From: Aureimonas fodinaquatilis
Lineage (GTDB): Bacteria; Pseudomonadota; Alphaproteobacteria; Rhizobiales; Rhizobiaceae
Assembly (NCBI RefSeq): GCF_008369445.1
Contig: NZ_VTWH01000004.1
Span: forward strand, 62,001 to 126,000
Direction of reading: 5' to 3'
DNA length: 64,000 bases
In this document: piece by piece, positions 17,843-26,139 of the stretch
Layout of the letters: every line of letters begins with the position of its first letter
Position numbering within the stretch: position 1 is the stretch's first letter
Position numbers and translations under genes: made by a program
The notes under the pieces: generated by a model
Database searches by the model: none
Seen by the model: the letters and a program-made list of their open reading frames with translations, nothing else
Told to the model about the DNA's origin: nothing

Positions 17843-18664
17843 GTGGCTCCACGGGCAAACTGGAAAGGCTTTTTGAAAATTGCCGAGGTCACGTGTCCGG
17901 TGGCTCTGTACACGGCGGCATCCACATCAGAGCGTATTTCCTTTCACACAATCAACCGGGCAACCGGCAACCGCGTCAAACGGCAATTTGTGGACAGCGA
18001 AACGGGCAAACCCGTAGCAGCAGAAGACCAGACAAAGGGATATGAAGCCCACAAGGGCGATTACATCATCCTGTCTGATGAGGAAATTGCCGCAACCGTC
18101 CCAGACTCCGACAAGACGCTTGCGGTGTCCGAATTCGTCGAATGCGCAAATATCGATACGCTGTTTCTGGATAAACCCTACTATCTGGCCCCTGCTGACA
18201 AGGCGGCGGGCGAAACATTTGCGCTGATCCGCGAAGGCTTGCGGAAAAAGAATGTGGCCGCAATTGCCAGCACAGTGCTTTTTCGGCGGTTGCGCCGACT
18301 GCTCATTCGGCCAGCAGGCTCCGGACTGATCGCTACAACGCTGAATTTTGACTACGAAATCCGCTCGGAGCAGCAGAATTTCAGCACCATGGGCAACAAG
18401 GCAATTGAGCCGGAAATGCTCGACCTGGCCAAACACATCATCAAGACCAAGGCCGGGCAATTTGATGCCGCAAAATTCGATGATCGATATGAGGCAGCGT
18501 TGGCAGAACTGGTCAAAGCCAAGCTGGAAGGGCGCAAGATCAAGCCCGCGGGCAAGCGCCCGGAGGCCAAGGTGATTGATCTGATGGCCGCCTTGCGGGA
18601 AAGCGCTGCGCAAGCAGGTGGTGGCAGGAAAAAACCCGCTGCATCGCGCAGAAAGGCGGGCTGA
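17843..18664 (+). CDS. ku: Ku protein for non-homologous end joining (first copy)
   Basis: A 273-residue bacterial Ku. The core begins APRANWKGFLKIAEVTCPVALY and carries SFHTINRATGNRVKRQFVDSETG, KPYYLAPADKAAGETFALIREGL and the C-terminal KVIDLMAALRES segment that in bacterial Ku contacts LigD. The GTG start at 17843 has GAGGTG five bases upstream; the reading frame stays open far upstream, but that part is antisense to the regulator gene and not coding. Ku forms a homodimer ring on broken DNA ends and recruits LigD, whose gene starts two bases after this stop codon. A second ku lies just beyond ligD in opposite direction, allowing heterodimers. Confidence 0.93.
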   Translation: MAPRANWKGFLKIAEVTCPVALYTAASTSERISFHTINRATGNRVKRQFVDSETGKPVAAEDQTKGYEAHKGDYIILSDEEIAATVPDSDKTLAVSEFVECANIDTLFLDKPYYLAPADKAAGETFALIREGLRKKNVAAIASTVLFRRLRRLLIRPAGSGLIATTLNFDYEIRSEQQNFSTMGNKAIEPEMLDLAKHIIKTKAGQFDAAKFDDRYEAALAELVKAKLEGRKIKPAGKRPEAKVIDLMAALRESAAQAGGGRKKPAASRRKAG

Positions 18665-18666
18665 CC

Positions 18667-21120
18667 ATGGCATTGGACACCTATCGCAAGAAGCGAAATT
18701 TTTCCGGCACGTCTGAACCGCGCGGTCGAAAAGGCCGGAAGTCGGGAGACAGTTTCGTTATCCAGAAGCATGACGCAACCCGCCTGCATTATGATCTGCG
18801 GCTGGAGATGGATGGCGTGCTGAAAAGCTGGGCCGTGACAAAAGGCCCGTCGCTGATTGCCGGTGAAAAGCGGCTTGCTGTCCATGTGGAGGACCATCCA
18901 CTTGACTATGGCGATTTTGAAGGGACAATTCCCAAGGGTCATTACGGCGCCGGTGATGTCATTGTCTGGGATAACGGCAAGTGGATACCCGTTGGCGATG
19001 CCGGGAAGGGCCTGGCGAAAGGCCATCTTGAATTTGAATTGCAGGGTCAGAAGCTGCACGGACGCTGGCACCTTGTGCGCATGAACAAGCCGGATGAAAA
19101 ACGCGAAAACTGGCTTCTGATCAAAAGCGATGATGAATTCGCCCGCCCTAAAAGCGGCAAGGATATTTTGCGAGAGCGGCCAGAATCGATCAAGACCGGC
19201 CGCGATATCAAGGACCTGTCACCGGAAACGGCCAAAAGGAAAAAGCCGCAGGCAGCCAAACCCACTGTGCCAAAAGCTCGAAAAGCTCCCCTGCCCGACT
19301 TCATACCCCCCATGCTGGCGGCATCAGGCAATCCGACGCCCTCTGGAGCGGAGTGGCTGCATGAAATCAAATTTGACGGCTATCGACTGCAGGCGCGGAT
19401 TGATGGCGGCAATGTCAGCCTCATGACCCGCAGCGGCTTGGACTGGACATCAAAATTTGGCCCGGGCATCGTCAATGCGATCAAAAGCCTGGAAGCGGAC
19501 AACGCAATTCTGGATGGCGAGCTGGTGGTTGAAACCGGCGCTGGAACATCGGATTTTTCTGCCCTGCAGTCCGACATTTCCGACGGCCGCGATGACCGGT
19601 TTGTTTTTTATGCTTTCGACCTGATGCATCTGAATGGGCTTGACCTTTGCCAGACCCCGTTGACCGACCGCAAGTCATTGCTGGAGAGCCTTCTGGCCGG
19701 CGCTCCGGACCGTTTGCGTTACAGCCAGCATTATGACGAAAGCGGGGCCATGGTGCTGCAACATGCTTGCAGGCTCAGCCTTGAAGGCATCATCTCCAAA
19801 CAACGCAGCTCTCGCTATCTGGCCGGGCGTGGCAAAAACTGGCGCAAATCCAAGTGCTCCGCACGGCAGGAATTTGTCATCGGCGGATACACGCCCTCAA
19901 CAACCTATGCCAAGGCCATCGGCTCGCTTGTCATGGGCGTGTTTGAAGACGGGAAGCTGCGACATCTGGGAAGGGTCGGAACCGGATTCACCCGCAAGGT
20001 GGCAGAGCAACTTTTCCGGGACCTGGCAAAGCTGGGCACCAGCAAGAGCCCGTTTTCCGAAAAGTTGAGCAGTGACGCCGCCTCGCGGGTGGAATTTGTG
20101 AAGCCGGAACTGGTCGCGGAGGTGGAATTCAGGGCGTGGACGGCCGACGGCCACCTGCGCCACGCGGCGTTTCGCGGATTGCGGGAAGATAAGCCGGCAA
20201 AAGACATTGTGCGCGAAACATTGCCCGCTTCAAAAGAAGCCAAGCCACCGCGCCGCACGATCAAACTCACCCATCCTGACAGACTCTACTGGCCAGATGA
20301 CGGCGTGACCAAAGAGGGTCTGGCAGATTATTACAGCCAGATCTGGCAGCATATCGCGCCTTACGTATCCGGGCGGCCATTGGCATTGCTGCGCTGTCCG
20401 AATGGCATAGGAGGCGAGAAATTTTTTCAGAAACATGCATGGAAAGGGATCAGCAGCCACATAACTCTGGTCAACGACCCGGCCGAGCCCGGCGGCAACC
20501 CGTTCATTGCCATTTCCAATCTGGATGGGCTGTTGGCGCTGGTTCAATCCGCCGTGCTGGAAATACATCCGTGGGGCGCGCCGATAACGGATTGGGACCA
20601 CCCTGACATGCTGACAATGGACATTGACCCCGGTGACAACGTGTCATGGCCTGCGGTGATGGATGCCGCAAAGGAAATTCAGCAACGACTTGAGGCCAGT
20701 GGTCTTTCAGCCTTTGTCAAAACCTCCGGTGGTAAAGGCTTGCACGTTGTAGCACCGCTGGCAAAAAAGAACGACTGGCAGGAGGTCAAGACATTTGCAA
20801 AGGGGCTGGCCGATGCAATGGCCGCAGACAGCCCGGACCGGTACATCTCGACCATCAGCAAGGCAAAGCGGCGGGGAAAAGTGTTCATTGATTATCTGCG
20901 CAACCAGCGGGGCTCCACCGCCGTTGCCGCATATTCCACCCGCGCAAGGCCCGGCGCTGCCGTTTCCACTCCAATCAACTGGGAAGAGCTTTCCAGCGAT
21001 ATCGGCCCGGATTATTTCACCGTACTGACACTGCCGGTCCGCCTGGATGGTCTGACGGCAGACCCATGGCAAGACTTCTGGGCGGCCGCTGCACCGCTCG
21101 GCAAACGCAAAGCCCGATAG
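18667..21120 (+). CDS. ligD: Multifunctional DNA ligase D (PE-ligase-polymerase)
   Basis: An 817-residue LigD with three modules in the order phosphoesterase, ligase, polymerase. The 3'-phosphoesterase domain (~20-175) has KHDATRLHYDLRLEMDG with His35 and His41. The ATP-dependent ligase domain (~210-520) has the adenylated lysine Lys235 in EIKFDGYRL. The primase-like polymerase domain (~530-817) has the catalytic pair Asp652 and Asp654 in TMDIDPGD and FVKTSGGKGLHV. The order differs from the mycobacterial one (polymerase first) and is the usual one in rhizobia and pseudomonads. It repairs double-strand breaks with Ku. The gene follows ku after two bases and is convergent with the second ku. 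Confidence 0.96.
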   Translation: MALDTYRKKRNFSGTSEPRGRKGRKSGDSFVIQKHDATRLHYDLRLEMDGVLKSWAVTKGPSLIAGEKRLAVHVEDHPLDYGDFEGTIPKGHYGAGDVIVWDNGKWIPVGDAGKGLAKGHLEFELQGQKLHGRWHLVRMNKPDEKRENWLLIKSDDEFARPKSGKDILRERPESIKTGRDIKDLSPETAKRKKPQAAKPTVPKARKAPLPDFIPPMLAASGNPTPSGAEWLHEIKFDGYRLQARIDGGNVSLMTRSGLDWTSKFGPGIVNAIKSLEADNAILDGELVVETGAGTSDFSALQSDISDGRDDRFVFYAFDLMHLNGLDLCQTPLTDRKSLLESLLAGAPDRLRYSQHYDESGAMVLQHACRLSLEGIISKQRSSRYLAGRGKNWRKSKCSARQEFVIGGYTPSTTYAKAIGSLVMGVFEDGKLRHLGRVGTGFTRKVAEQLFRDLAKLGTSKSPFSEKLSSDAASRVEFVKPELVAEVEFRAWTADGHLRHAAFRGLREDKPAKDIVRETLPASKEAKPPRRTIKLTHPDRLYWPDDGVTKEGLADYYSQIWQHIAPYVSGRPLALLRCPNGIGGEKFFQKHAWKGISSHITLVNDPAEPGGNPFIAISNLDGLLALVQSAVLEIHPWGAPITDWDHPDMLTMDIDPGDNVSWPAVMDAAKEIQQRLEASGLSAFVKTSGGKGLHVVAPLAKKNDWQEVKTFAKGLADAMAADSPDRYISTISKAKRRGKVFIDYLRNQRGSTAVAAYSTRARPGAAVSTPINWEELSSDIGPDYFTVLTLPVRLDGLTADPWQDFWAAAAPLGKRKAR

Positions 21121-21142
21121 ACCGTTCAACCCGGCAACGGTC
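21120..21142. terminator. Hairpin between convergent ligD and second ku
   Basis: GACCGTT (21120-21126) pairs with AACGGTC (21136-21142) around a nine-base loop in the 27 bases separating the two convergent genes. No T-run follows on either strand, so it is only a probable bidirectional terminator. Confidence 0.45.
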
Positions 21143-21147
21143 CAGAC

Positions 21148-21954
21148 TTACTTGCTGCCTTTGCGTTCGTTGGCCAGGCTCTTTTTCAACGCGTCCATAA
21201 TATTCACCACATTACCAGCCGGTGCGTCGTGAGGCGCTTCAGGCTTGGTTGTGGTTGGTTTGCGCTTTTTCTTGCGGCTGGTGATCAGCTTCAGAAGATT
21301 TTTCTGCACGGGGTCATCCAGCGTGGCGGGGTCCCAGGGTGCGGTTCGTTCATCTATCAATCGCCCCACCAGTTTCATCAAAGCCGGGTCCAGCTTCTCC
21401 TTGCCGACATCGGCGAAATAATTGCTTTCATCCCGAACCTCATCGCCATAATGCAACGTCCATAAAACAATGCCCTTTTCCCGCGGTTCCAGCATGACAG
21501 CGCGCTCTCGCCGGTACAGCACCAGCCTTGCAACTCCCACTGTGCCGGTGGCCTGCATCGCCTCGCGGATAACGGCAAAGGCTTCCTCGCCAAGCTTGTC
21601 ATCGGGAGCCAGAAAATGCGGCTTGTCATACCAGATCCAGCCAATGCTGTCGGCGGGTACGAACATGTCTATGTCGATTGTGCGAGTGCTTTCCAGCGCC
21701 ACCGCGTCCAGCTCCTCATCCTCCAGCAGCACATAGTCGTCATCGCCGCGTGGATAGCCCTTTGCCTCATCATTGTCTTTAACGGCCTTACCCGTCACCG
21801 CGTCCACATACTGGCTGGCGACGCGATTGCCAGTTTTGGCATTCAGCGTGTGAAACCTCACCTTTTCGGTCTCACTGGTCGCGGGCGTCATCACGACGCG
21901 GCATGTCACCAGAGAAAGTTTCAGATAACCCTTCCAGAAAGCTCGCGAAACCAT
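21148..21954 (-). CDS. ku: Ku protein for non-homologous end joining (second copy)
   Basis: A 268-residue Ku counted from the ATG at 21954 (SRAFWKGYLKLSLVTCRVVM); an in-frame TTG at 21972 would add six residues but leaves almost no room for a ribosome-binding site. It keeps the Ku core (VRFHTLNAKTGNRVASQYVD, KPHFLAPDDKLGEEAFAVIREAM), a lysine-rich stretch (SRKKKRKP) and the C-terminal NVVNIMDALKKSL, the presumed LigD contact. It is clearly different from the copy at 17843, so it is an old paralogue rather than a recent duplication. It is convergent with ligD and follows a stress-type SDR gene after 24 bases on the same strand. Confidence 0.92.
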   Translation of the reverse strand: MVSRAFWKGYLKLSLVTCRVVMTPATSETEKVRFHTLNAKTGNRVASQYVDAVTGKAVKDNDEAKGYPRGDDDYVLLEDEELDAVALESTRTIDIDMFVPADSIGWIWYDKPHFLAPDDKLGEEAFAVIREAMQATGTVGVARLVLYRRERAVMLEPREKGIVLWTLHYGDEVRDESNYFADVGKEKLDPALMKLVGRLIDERTAPWDPATLDDPVQKNLLKLITSRKKKRKPTTTKPEAPHDAPAGNVVNIMDALKKSLANERKGSK

Positions 21955-21978
21955 AACACCACCCGCAACCAAACAGGA

Positions 21979-22872
21979 TCAGGCCACGCCTTTTCCACCG
22001 GTTAACCCATAGACTTCGCCATTGATGAAGCTGCCATCCTGAGAGGCAAGCAATACATAGACCGGAGCCAGCTCAACCGGCTGTCCAGGCCGGCCAAAAT
22101 CACTGTCCTTGCCAAAATTCTCAACCTTCTCATCAGGTTGACCGCCGCTTGGTTGCAGCACAGTCCACACTGGCCCGGGCGCCACAACATTTGCCCTGAT
22201 GCCTTTTTCAATCAACTGCTTGGCCAAGGCTTTGGTATAGGCAACAATTCCCGCCTTCGTCGTGGCATAGTCCAGCAGAATATCGGAGGGCTGGTAGGCC
22301 TGAATGGATGCGGTTGTGATGACGGAGGCGCCGGCAGGCATATGCGGCACTGCCGCCTGCGCAATCCAGTGCATGGCATAAAGATTTGTTTTCATCGTCC
22401 TGTCGAAATCCTCGGTAGAGAGTTCCGAAATGTCATTTCGGTACTGTTGACGACCGGCATTGATGACAAGAATGTCCAGTCCACCCAGTTCTTCAACAGT
22501 GGTTTCCACCAGTTTCCGGCACCAGGCTTCCTCCTGTATGTCACCCGGCAGAGCTACAGCCTTGTGGCCTGCCGCTTCAATCAACTCGATGACTTCCCGC
22601 GCATCCGCTTCCTCTTCCGGAAGGTAGGATATGGCAACGTCCGCACCCTCTCTGGCAAAGGCAATTGCCGCGGCACGCCCAATTCCGGAATCTCCACCGG
22701 TGATCAACGCTTTGCGACCTGCAAGCTTGCCTGATCCAACATAGCTGTCTTCTCCATGGTCAGGCCTGGGCTTCATTTCCCCAGCCACGCCCGGCATCTG
22801 TTGGCGCTGCCTGGCAAAAGGCGGTGCCGGATATTGCGTGCGTGGATCCTGCATTGAAGGGCGCTCAGCCAT
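21979..22872 (-). CDS. SDR-family oxidoreductase (YghA/YhdF type)
   Basis: A 297-residue short-chain dehydrogenase with the long N-terminal extension (DPRTQYPAPPFARQRQ) typical of the stress-associated YghA/YhdF subgroup. The cofactor motif is TGGDSGIGRA, the substrate part has VINAGRQQ, and the catalytic residues are Ser in TTASIQAYQP and YATTK. GSFINGEVYGLTGGKGVA is the family C-terminus. It lies directly upstream of, and in the same direction as, the second ku gene, suggesting joint expression under stress or in stationary phase; this is inference from gene order. The physiological substrate is unknown. Confidence 0.88.
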   Translation of the reverse strand: MAERPSMQDPRTQYPAPPFARQRQQMPGVAGEMKPRPDHGEDSYVGSGKLAGRKALITGGDSGIGRAAAIAFAREGADVAISYLPEEEADAREVIELIEAAGHKAVALPGDIQEEAWCRKLVETTVEELGGLDILVINAGRQQYRNDISELSTEDFDRTMKTNLYAMHWIAQAAVPHMPAGASVITTASIQAYQPSDILLDYATTKAGIVAYTKALAKQLIEKGIRANVVAPGPVWTVLQPSGGQPDEKVENFGKDSDFGRPGQPVELAPVYVLLASQDGSFINGEVYGLTGGKGVA

Positions 22873-23074
22873 TTGGAAGCCTTTATGGTTTGCGGAAAGT
22901 GCAAAAACCTAACGTGAGAGGCAAACCTTGGTTCCGGGAGCAAGACTCCCCGCCCAGACCAGGCCCGAAGTGAAAGTCAGTCGAACCGGTTGCGTTCAAC
23001 ACCAAAACCAGTGAAATCCGGCTGGATCTGCGTATAGTTCTCAGAACAAACTGCATCATCGCGTCAGGATGGCC

Positions 23075-23578
23075 ATGCAAAATCTGGTGGTTTCAGTATT
23101 TCTCCTGTTGTTCAGCGTCACTGCACAAGCGCAGCAACCGCTTCCTGCCGCGGCGGACTTTCCAGTGGCCAGTGTTTTTGAGGGCAAATCCGCCATGCCC
23201 GACTTCAAAACACGCGACAAAGACTTTGTGGATTTCAGAACCCGCATTCGCGAGGGAATGGAAGAAGGACCAAACTTCGCCGGCGAATACAGCTTCGTAT
23301 CGGCCGGATGTGGCACCGGTTGCTCAATGTCTTTTGTGGCGAACAACCGCACTGGTCAGGTGTTCGCCTTTCCACTGAGTGGCGAGGACTATTCCTATCT
23401 GCAAACAGTGTTTCAGCTGGATAGCCGGCTTCTGATCGCTCAATATGCAAGCTTCGACACGAACGAGTGCCTGCAGGTTCACTACGATTTTCAGAACGGA
23501 ACGTGGGAGCAACTTGGCAAGTCAAGCATTGGCAATATTGAGATCTGCTACAACACCATCGAAGAGAACCTGCGTTAA
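23075..23578 (+). CDS. Small secreted protein of unknown function
   Basis: A 167-residue protein starting at the ATG at 23075, which has AGGA five bases upstream. It has a signal peptide (LVVSVFLLLFSVTAQA, cut before QQPLP), so it is exported. The mature part contains GPNFAGEYSFVSAGCGTGCS, with a C-x3-C pair, and two further cysteines (TNECLQVHY, EICYNTI), suggesting disulfides. I do not recognise the family with certainty. It is convergent with the GntR regulator, eight bases apart. Confidence 0.7.
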   Translation: MQNLVVSVFLLLFSVTAQAQQPLPAAADFPVASVFEGKSAMPDFKTRDKDFVDFRTRIREGMEEGPNFAGEYSFVSAGCGTGCSMSFVANNRTGQVFAFPLSGEDYSYLQTVFQLDSRLLIAQYASFDTNECLQVHYDFQNGTWEQLGKSSIGNIEICYNTIEENLR

Positions 23579-23586
23579 AGCCTTCA

Positions 23587-24312
23587 TCAATGCTCTGCCA
23601 GATAGTGAACACCATCCGTCAGGCAGAAGCTCAGTCTTGTTTCCACCGGCACATTGTCAACCGAATATGCCAGGCGACGCATGGCCAGAAGCGGATGGCC
23701 CACCGCCACGTTCAATTCACCCGCCTCGCGCGCGCCGGCCGCCACCGCTTTCAGTCGTTCCTGCGAGCGAGCAACGGAAACACTGAATTTCGCGGCATAG
23801 AAACCATAAATATTGTCTGGCAAATTCATATCGGCAAGGCCCGGAAACAGTAAGGCAGGCACGGATATAGTCTCGTAGATAACAGGCCTGTGCAGCATCC
23901 AGCGCACACGGGCAATGCGCATGACATAGCTGGCATCTGTCAGATGCAGCAGGTCGCGTTCCTCCGGCGTGGCCCTGTGCCGGGTAATGGAATTGACAAC
24001 ACAGCGCGGAATTGTTCTTGGCCCTGCGTCCGGCACCACTTTGAAAAACTGAAACATGCCATGTTCTTCATCGTGGCTGGCAACAAAAGTGCCCCGCCCT
24101 TGCCTTCGCACCACCATTTTTTCGCTGGCCAAAACGTCCAGCGCTTTGCGAATGGTACCCTGACTGACACCCAGCTCTGCGGCAAGGTGCACCTCACTCG
24201 GCAAAATATCACCCGGCGCCCAAACGCCATCAGCCAGTTGGCGGATAAGCTTGTCGCGGACCTGCCGATAGAGTGGGCGAAATTCAAACCTGCCAAGGTC
24301 TTCGCTGTCCAT
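23587..24312 (-). CDS. GntR-family regulator with UTRA domain (HutC type)
   Basis: A 241-residue regulator. The N-terminal winged helix (LYRQVRDKLIRQLADGVWAP, LPSEVHLAAELGVSQGTIRK, VVRRQGRGTFV) is followed by a UTRA effector domain ending in RRLAYSVDNVPVETR and the usual C-terminal tyrosine segment (DGVHYLAEH). AGAGAGGT lies eight bases before the ATG at 24312, which makes that start better than the GTG at 24348. Upstream is an unusually AT-rich stretch that probably holds its promoter and operator. No adjacent catabolic gene set makes its target clear. Confidence 0.9.
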   Translation of the reverse strand: MDSEDLGRFEFRPLYRQVRDKLIRQLADGVWAPGDILPSEVHLAAELGVSQGTIRKALDVLASEKMVVRRQGRGTFVASHDEEHGMFQFFKVVPDAGPRTIPRCVVNSITRHRATPEERDLLHLTDASYVMRIARVRWMLHRPVIYETISVPALLFPGLADMNLPDNIYGFYAAKFSVSVARSQERLKAVAAGAREAGELNVAVGHPLLAMRRLAYSVDNVPVETRLSFCLTDGVHYLAEH

Positions 24313-24356
24313 GAACGCGACCTCTCTGAAAATGCTATGCTTTTTCACGATAAAAA

Positions 24357-24400
24357 CTGATATAAACTATAACTTATATTTATATATATATCACATATTT
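24357..24400. promoter_or_regulatory. AT-rich promoter region of the GntR gene
   Basis: About 44 bases are almost pure A and T, including a TA-repeat run near 24380-24390, in otherwise GC-rich DNA. It lies directly upstream of the gntR gene and after the end of the LprI-like gene. It probably holds the gntR promoter and may bind the regulator itself. Confidence 0.4.
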
Positions 24401-24438
24401 GAATTCTGGCAAGCTTGTCTGTCTGGTGTGCGTTACGG

Positions 24439-24846
24439 CTAGCCCGCTGGCGGCACCGGGCAGGAAAGGTCACCTTCCTCACACGTGAGATAGGTGTTGA
24501 AATCATCTATGCGACTGCGGGTGATTGTTTCCAGACAATTGGCTTGAACGGTTGGAAATATGCTTCCGCCTGCCACGCCAGCAGTGGCGAAATCGCATTC
24601 GGCATCCCGGAAGGCAATCCAGTTGCGCTGTGCTGTTGTCAGCCGGCCCAAGCCTTCCTTATCTCCACTCAGGCGCTGGCGAAGTTCCCGATATTGCGCG
24701 TTCAGTTCACTATCGGCTTTTGCATATGATTCACCAGCGCACTGGTTCATACCGGCCTGATCCAGCGAAGAACAATCCTGCGCCAGCACAGGCTGCGTCA
24801 CGCCTGCAAAACCAATTGCCAGAATGAAAAAGGTTTGAAATCGCAT
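24439..24846 (-). CDS. Secreted LprI-like (DUF1311) protein
   Basis: A 135-residue protein counted from the ATG at 24846, with a signal peptide (FQTFFILAIGFAGVTQPVLA) and a mature domain of the lysozyme-inhibitor LprI N-terminal type (formerly DUF1311): four to six cysteines (QDCSSLDQAGMNQC, ECDFA, NCLETI), LNAQYRELRQRL and TAQRNWIAFRDAEC. Members are periplasmic or outer-surface proteins; some inhibit lysozyme, most are uncharacterised. The C-terminus adds a small cysteine pair (TCEEGDLSC). It precedes gntR on the same strand with the AT-rich region between them. Confidence 0.83.
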   Translation of the reverse strand: MRFQTFFILAIGFAGVTQPVLAQDCSSLDQAGMNQCAGESYAKADSELNAQYRELRQRLSGDKEGLGRLTTAQRNWIAFRDAECDFATAGVAGGSIFPTVQANCLETITRSRIDDFNTYLTCEEGDLSCPVPPAG

Positions 24847-25024
24847 GAGATAGCGGCCCCGATTGTATCGATTGCTTAAGTCCAGAGCCAATTCTGTAAC
24901 ACAATTGCGACCTGCATTGCCAAATTACCCTCTTGCCAAGCCATAAAATGCCACATTATGTTAAATGATATATTTTGTTATTTATTGGGATAACTGATCC
25001 TATCCGGCAATTTTTGAGGACTTC

Positions 25025-26128
25025 ATGAACCAGACTTCCGTAAGCGCAGAACAGAAATTCAAGGTCATTTTGCCGGGCGATCCTGCTCCGCTTTTCAAGC
25101 AGAACTCCAGCTTGATGGATGGATTCAACTTCGACAAGGCGGCCGGGCGCTACATTGTCATGTGCTTTTACGGCACATCTGAGCAAGCCGAGTCCGCCGC
25201 CGCACTGGACTTTATCGACAGAAATCGTGCGCTTCTCGACAGCGGAGACATTTGTCTCTTTGCCGTTTCCATCGACCCGGAAGACAAGCAGCGGTCAGTC
25301 TTTGCACGGCGCGATATCAGGCAGTTCTGGGACTTTGATCGTCGCGTCAGCGGACTGTACGGGGTTGTGCCGTTGGAAGGCGAACTTTCCCTGCGCCCGC
25401 ACTGGTTTGTGCTGGACCCGACTTTGCGCATCATGAAAGTCTTGCCTTTCCAGCCTGACGGCTCAGAGCGCGAAGAGCTGGCCAGATTTGTGCGCAACCT
25501 ACCCCCGAGCACACATTTTGCCGGCATTGAGGTACCGGTGCCGGTTCTGGTCATTCCCAACGTATTTGAGGCTGAATTCTGCCGGCATCTGATCAGCCTC
25601 TATGACAATAATGGCGGCGAGGAATCCGGCGTCATGCGTGACATTGAGGGCCGCACGGTGCCGGTTATGGATTTCAACTACAAGCGCCGCTCGGATTACA
25701 ATCTGGAAAATGAAGACGACGTTAAAATGGCCAAGGCCAGAATTGCCCGCCGCGTCGTGCCGGAAATTCAGAAAGTGCATCAGTTCAACGTCACGCGGAT
25801 GGAGCGCTATCTCGTCGGTTGTTATGACTCGGTAACCGGCGGGCATTTCACCCCCCACCGCGACAACACGACAAAAGGCACCGCGCATCGGCGCTTTGCC
25901 ATATCCATCAACCTGAATGCCGACTTTGAGGGGGGAGAGGTCAGCTTCCCCGAATATGGTCCACGCGGTTTCAAAGCGCCGCCCGGCACAGCGGTGGTGT
26001 TTTCGTGTTCATTGCTTCACGCGGTTTCCAAAGTCACCAGCGGCCGCCGTTATGCATTCCTGCCATTTGTCTATGACGAGGCTGCGGCAAAAATCCGTGA
26101 TGCAAACCGATCATTCCTCGCCAGTTGA
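25025..26128 (+). CDS. Fusion of a thioredoxin-like domain and a 2OG-Fe(II) oxygenase
   Basis: A 367-residue two-domain protein. Residues ~10-155 look like an AhpC/redoxin fold (VILPGDPAPLFKQN, YIVMCFYGTSEQAES, FAVSIDPEDKQRS, WFVLDPTLRIMKVLPF), but no cysteine stands where the peroxidatic one should be, so it is unlikely to be a peroxidase. Residues ~175-360 form a prolyl-4-hydroxylase-like 2OG-Fe(II) oxygenase with His278 and Asp280 (FTPHRDN), His332 (LLHAV) and the 2-oxoglutarate arginine Arg342 (GRRYAFLPF), all intact. TGAGGA precedes the ATG. It stands alone, convergent with the GMC gene. The substrate is unknown; hydroxylation of a protein or small molecule is possible. Confidence 0.85.
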   Translation: MNQTSVSAEQKFKVILPGDPAPLFKQNSSLMDGFNFDKAAGRYIVMCFYGTSEQAESAAALDFIDRNRALLDSGDICLFAVSIDPEDKQRSVFARRDIRQFWDFDRRVSGLYGVVPLEGELSLRPHWFVLDPTLRIMKVLPFQPDGSEREELARFVRNLPPSTHFAGIEVPVPVLVIPNVFEAEFCRHLISLYDNNGGEESGVMRDIEGRTVPVMDFNYKRRSDYNLENEDDVKMAKARIARRVVPEIQKVHQFNVTRMERYLVGCYDSVTGGHFTPHRDNTTKGTAHRRFAISINLNADFEGGEVSFPEYGPRGFKAPPGTAVVFSCSLLHAVSKVTSGRRYAFLPFVYDEAAAKIRDANRSFLAS

Positions 26129-26139
26129 TTGCATGCAGA

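Noticed and set aside
24357-24400. AT-rich stretch as a replication origin
   Set aside because: There are no DnaA-box clusters, repeats or replication genes around it.
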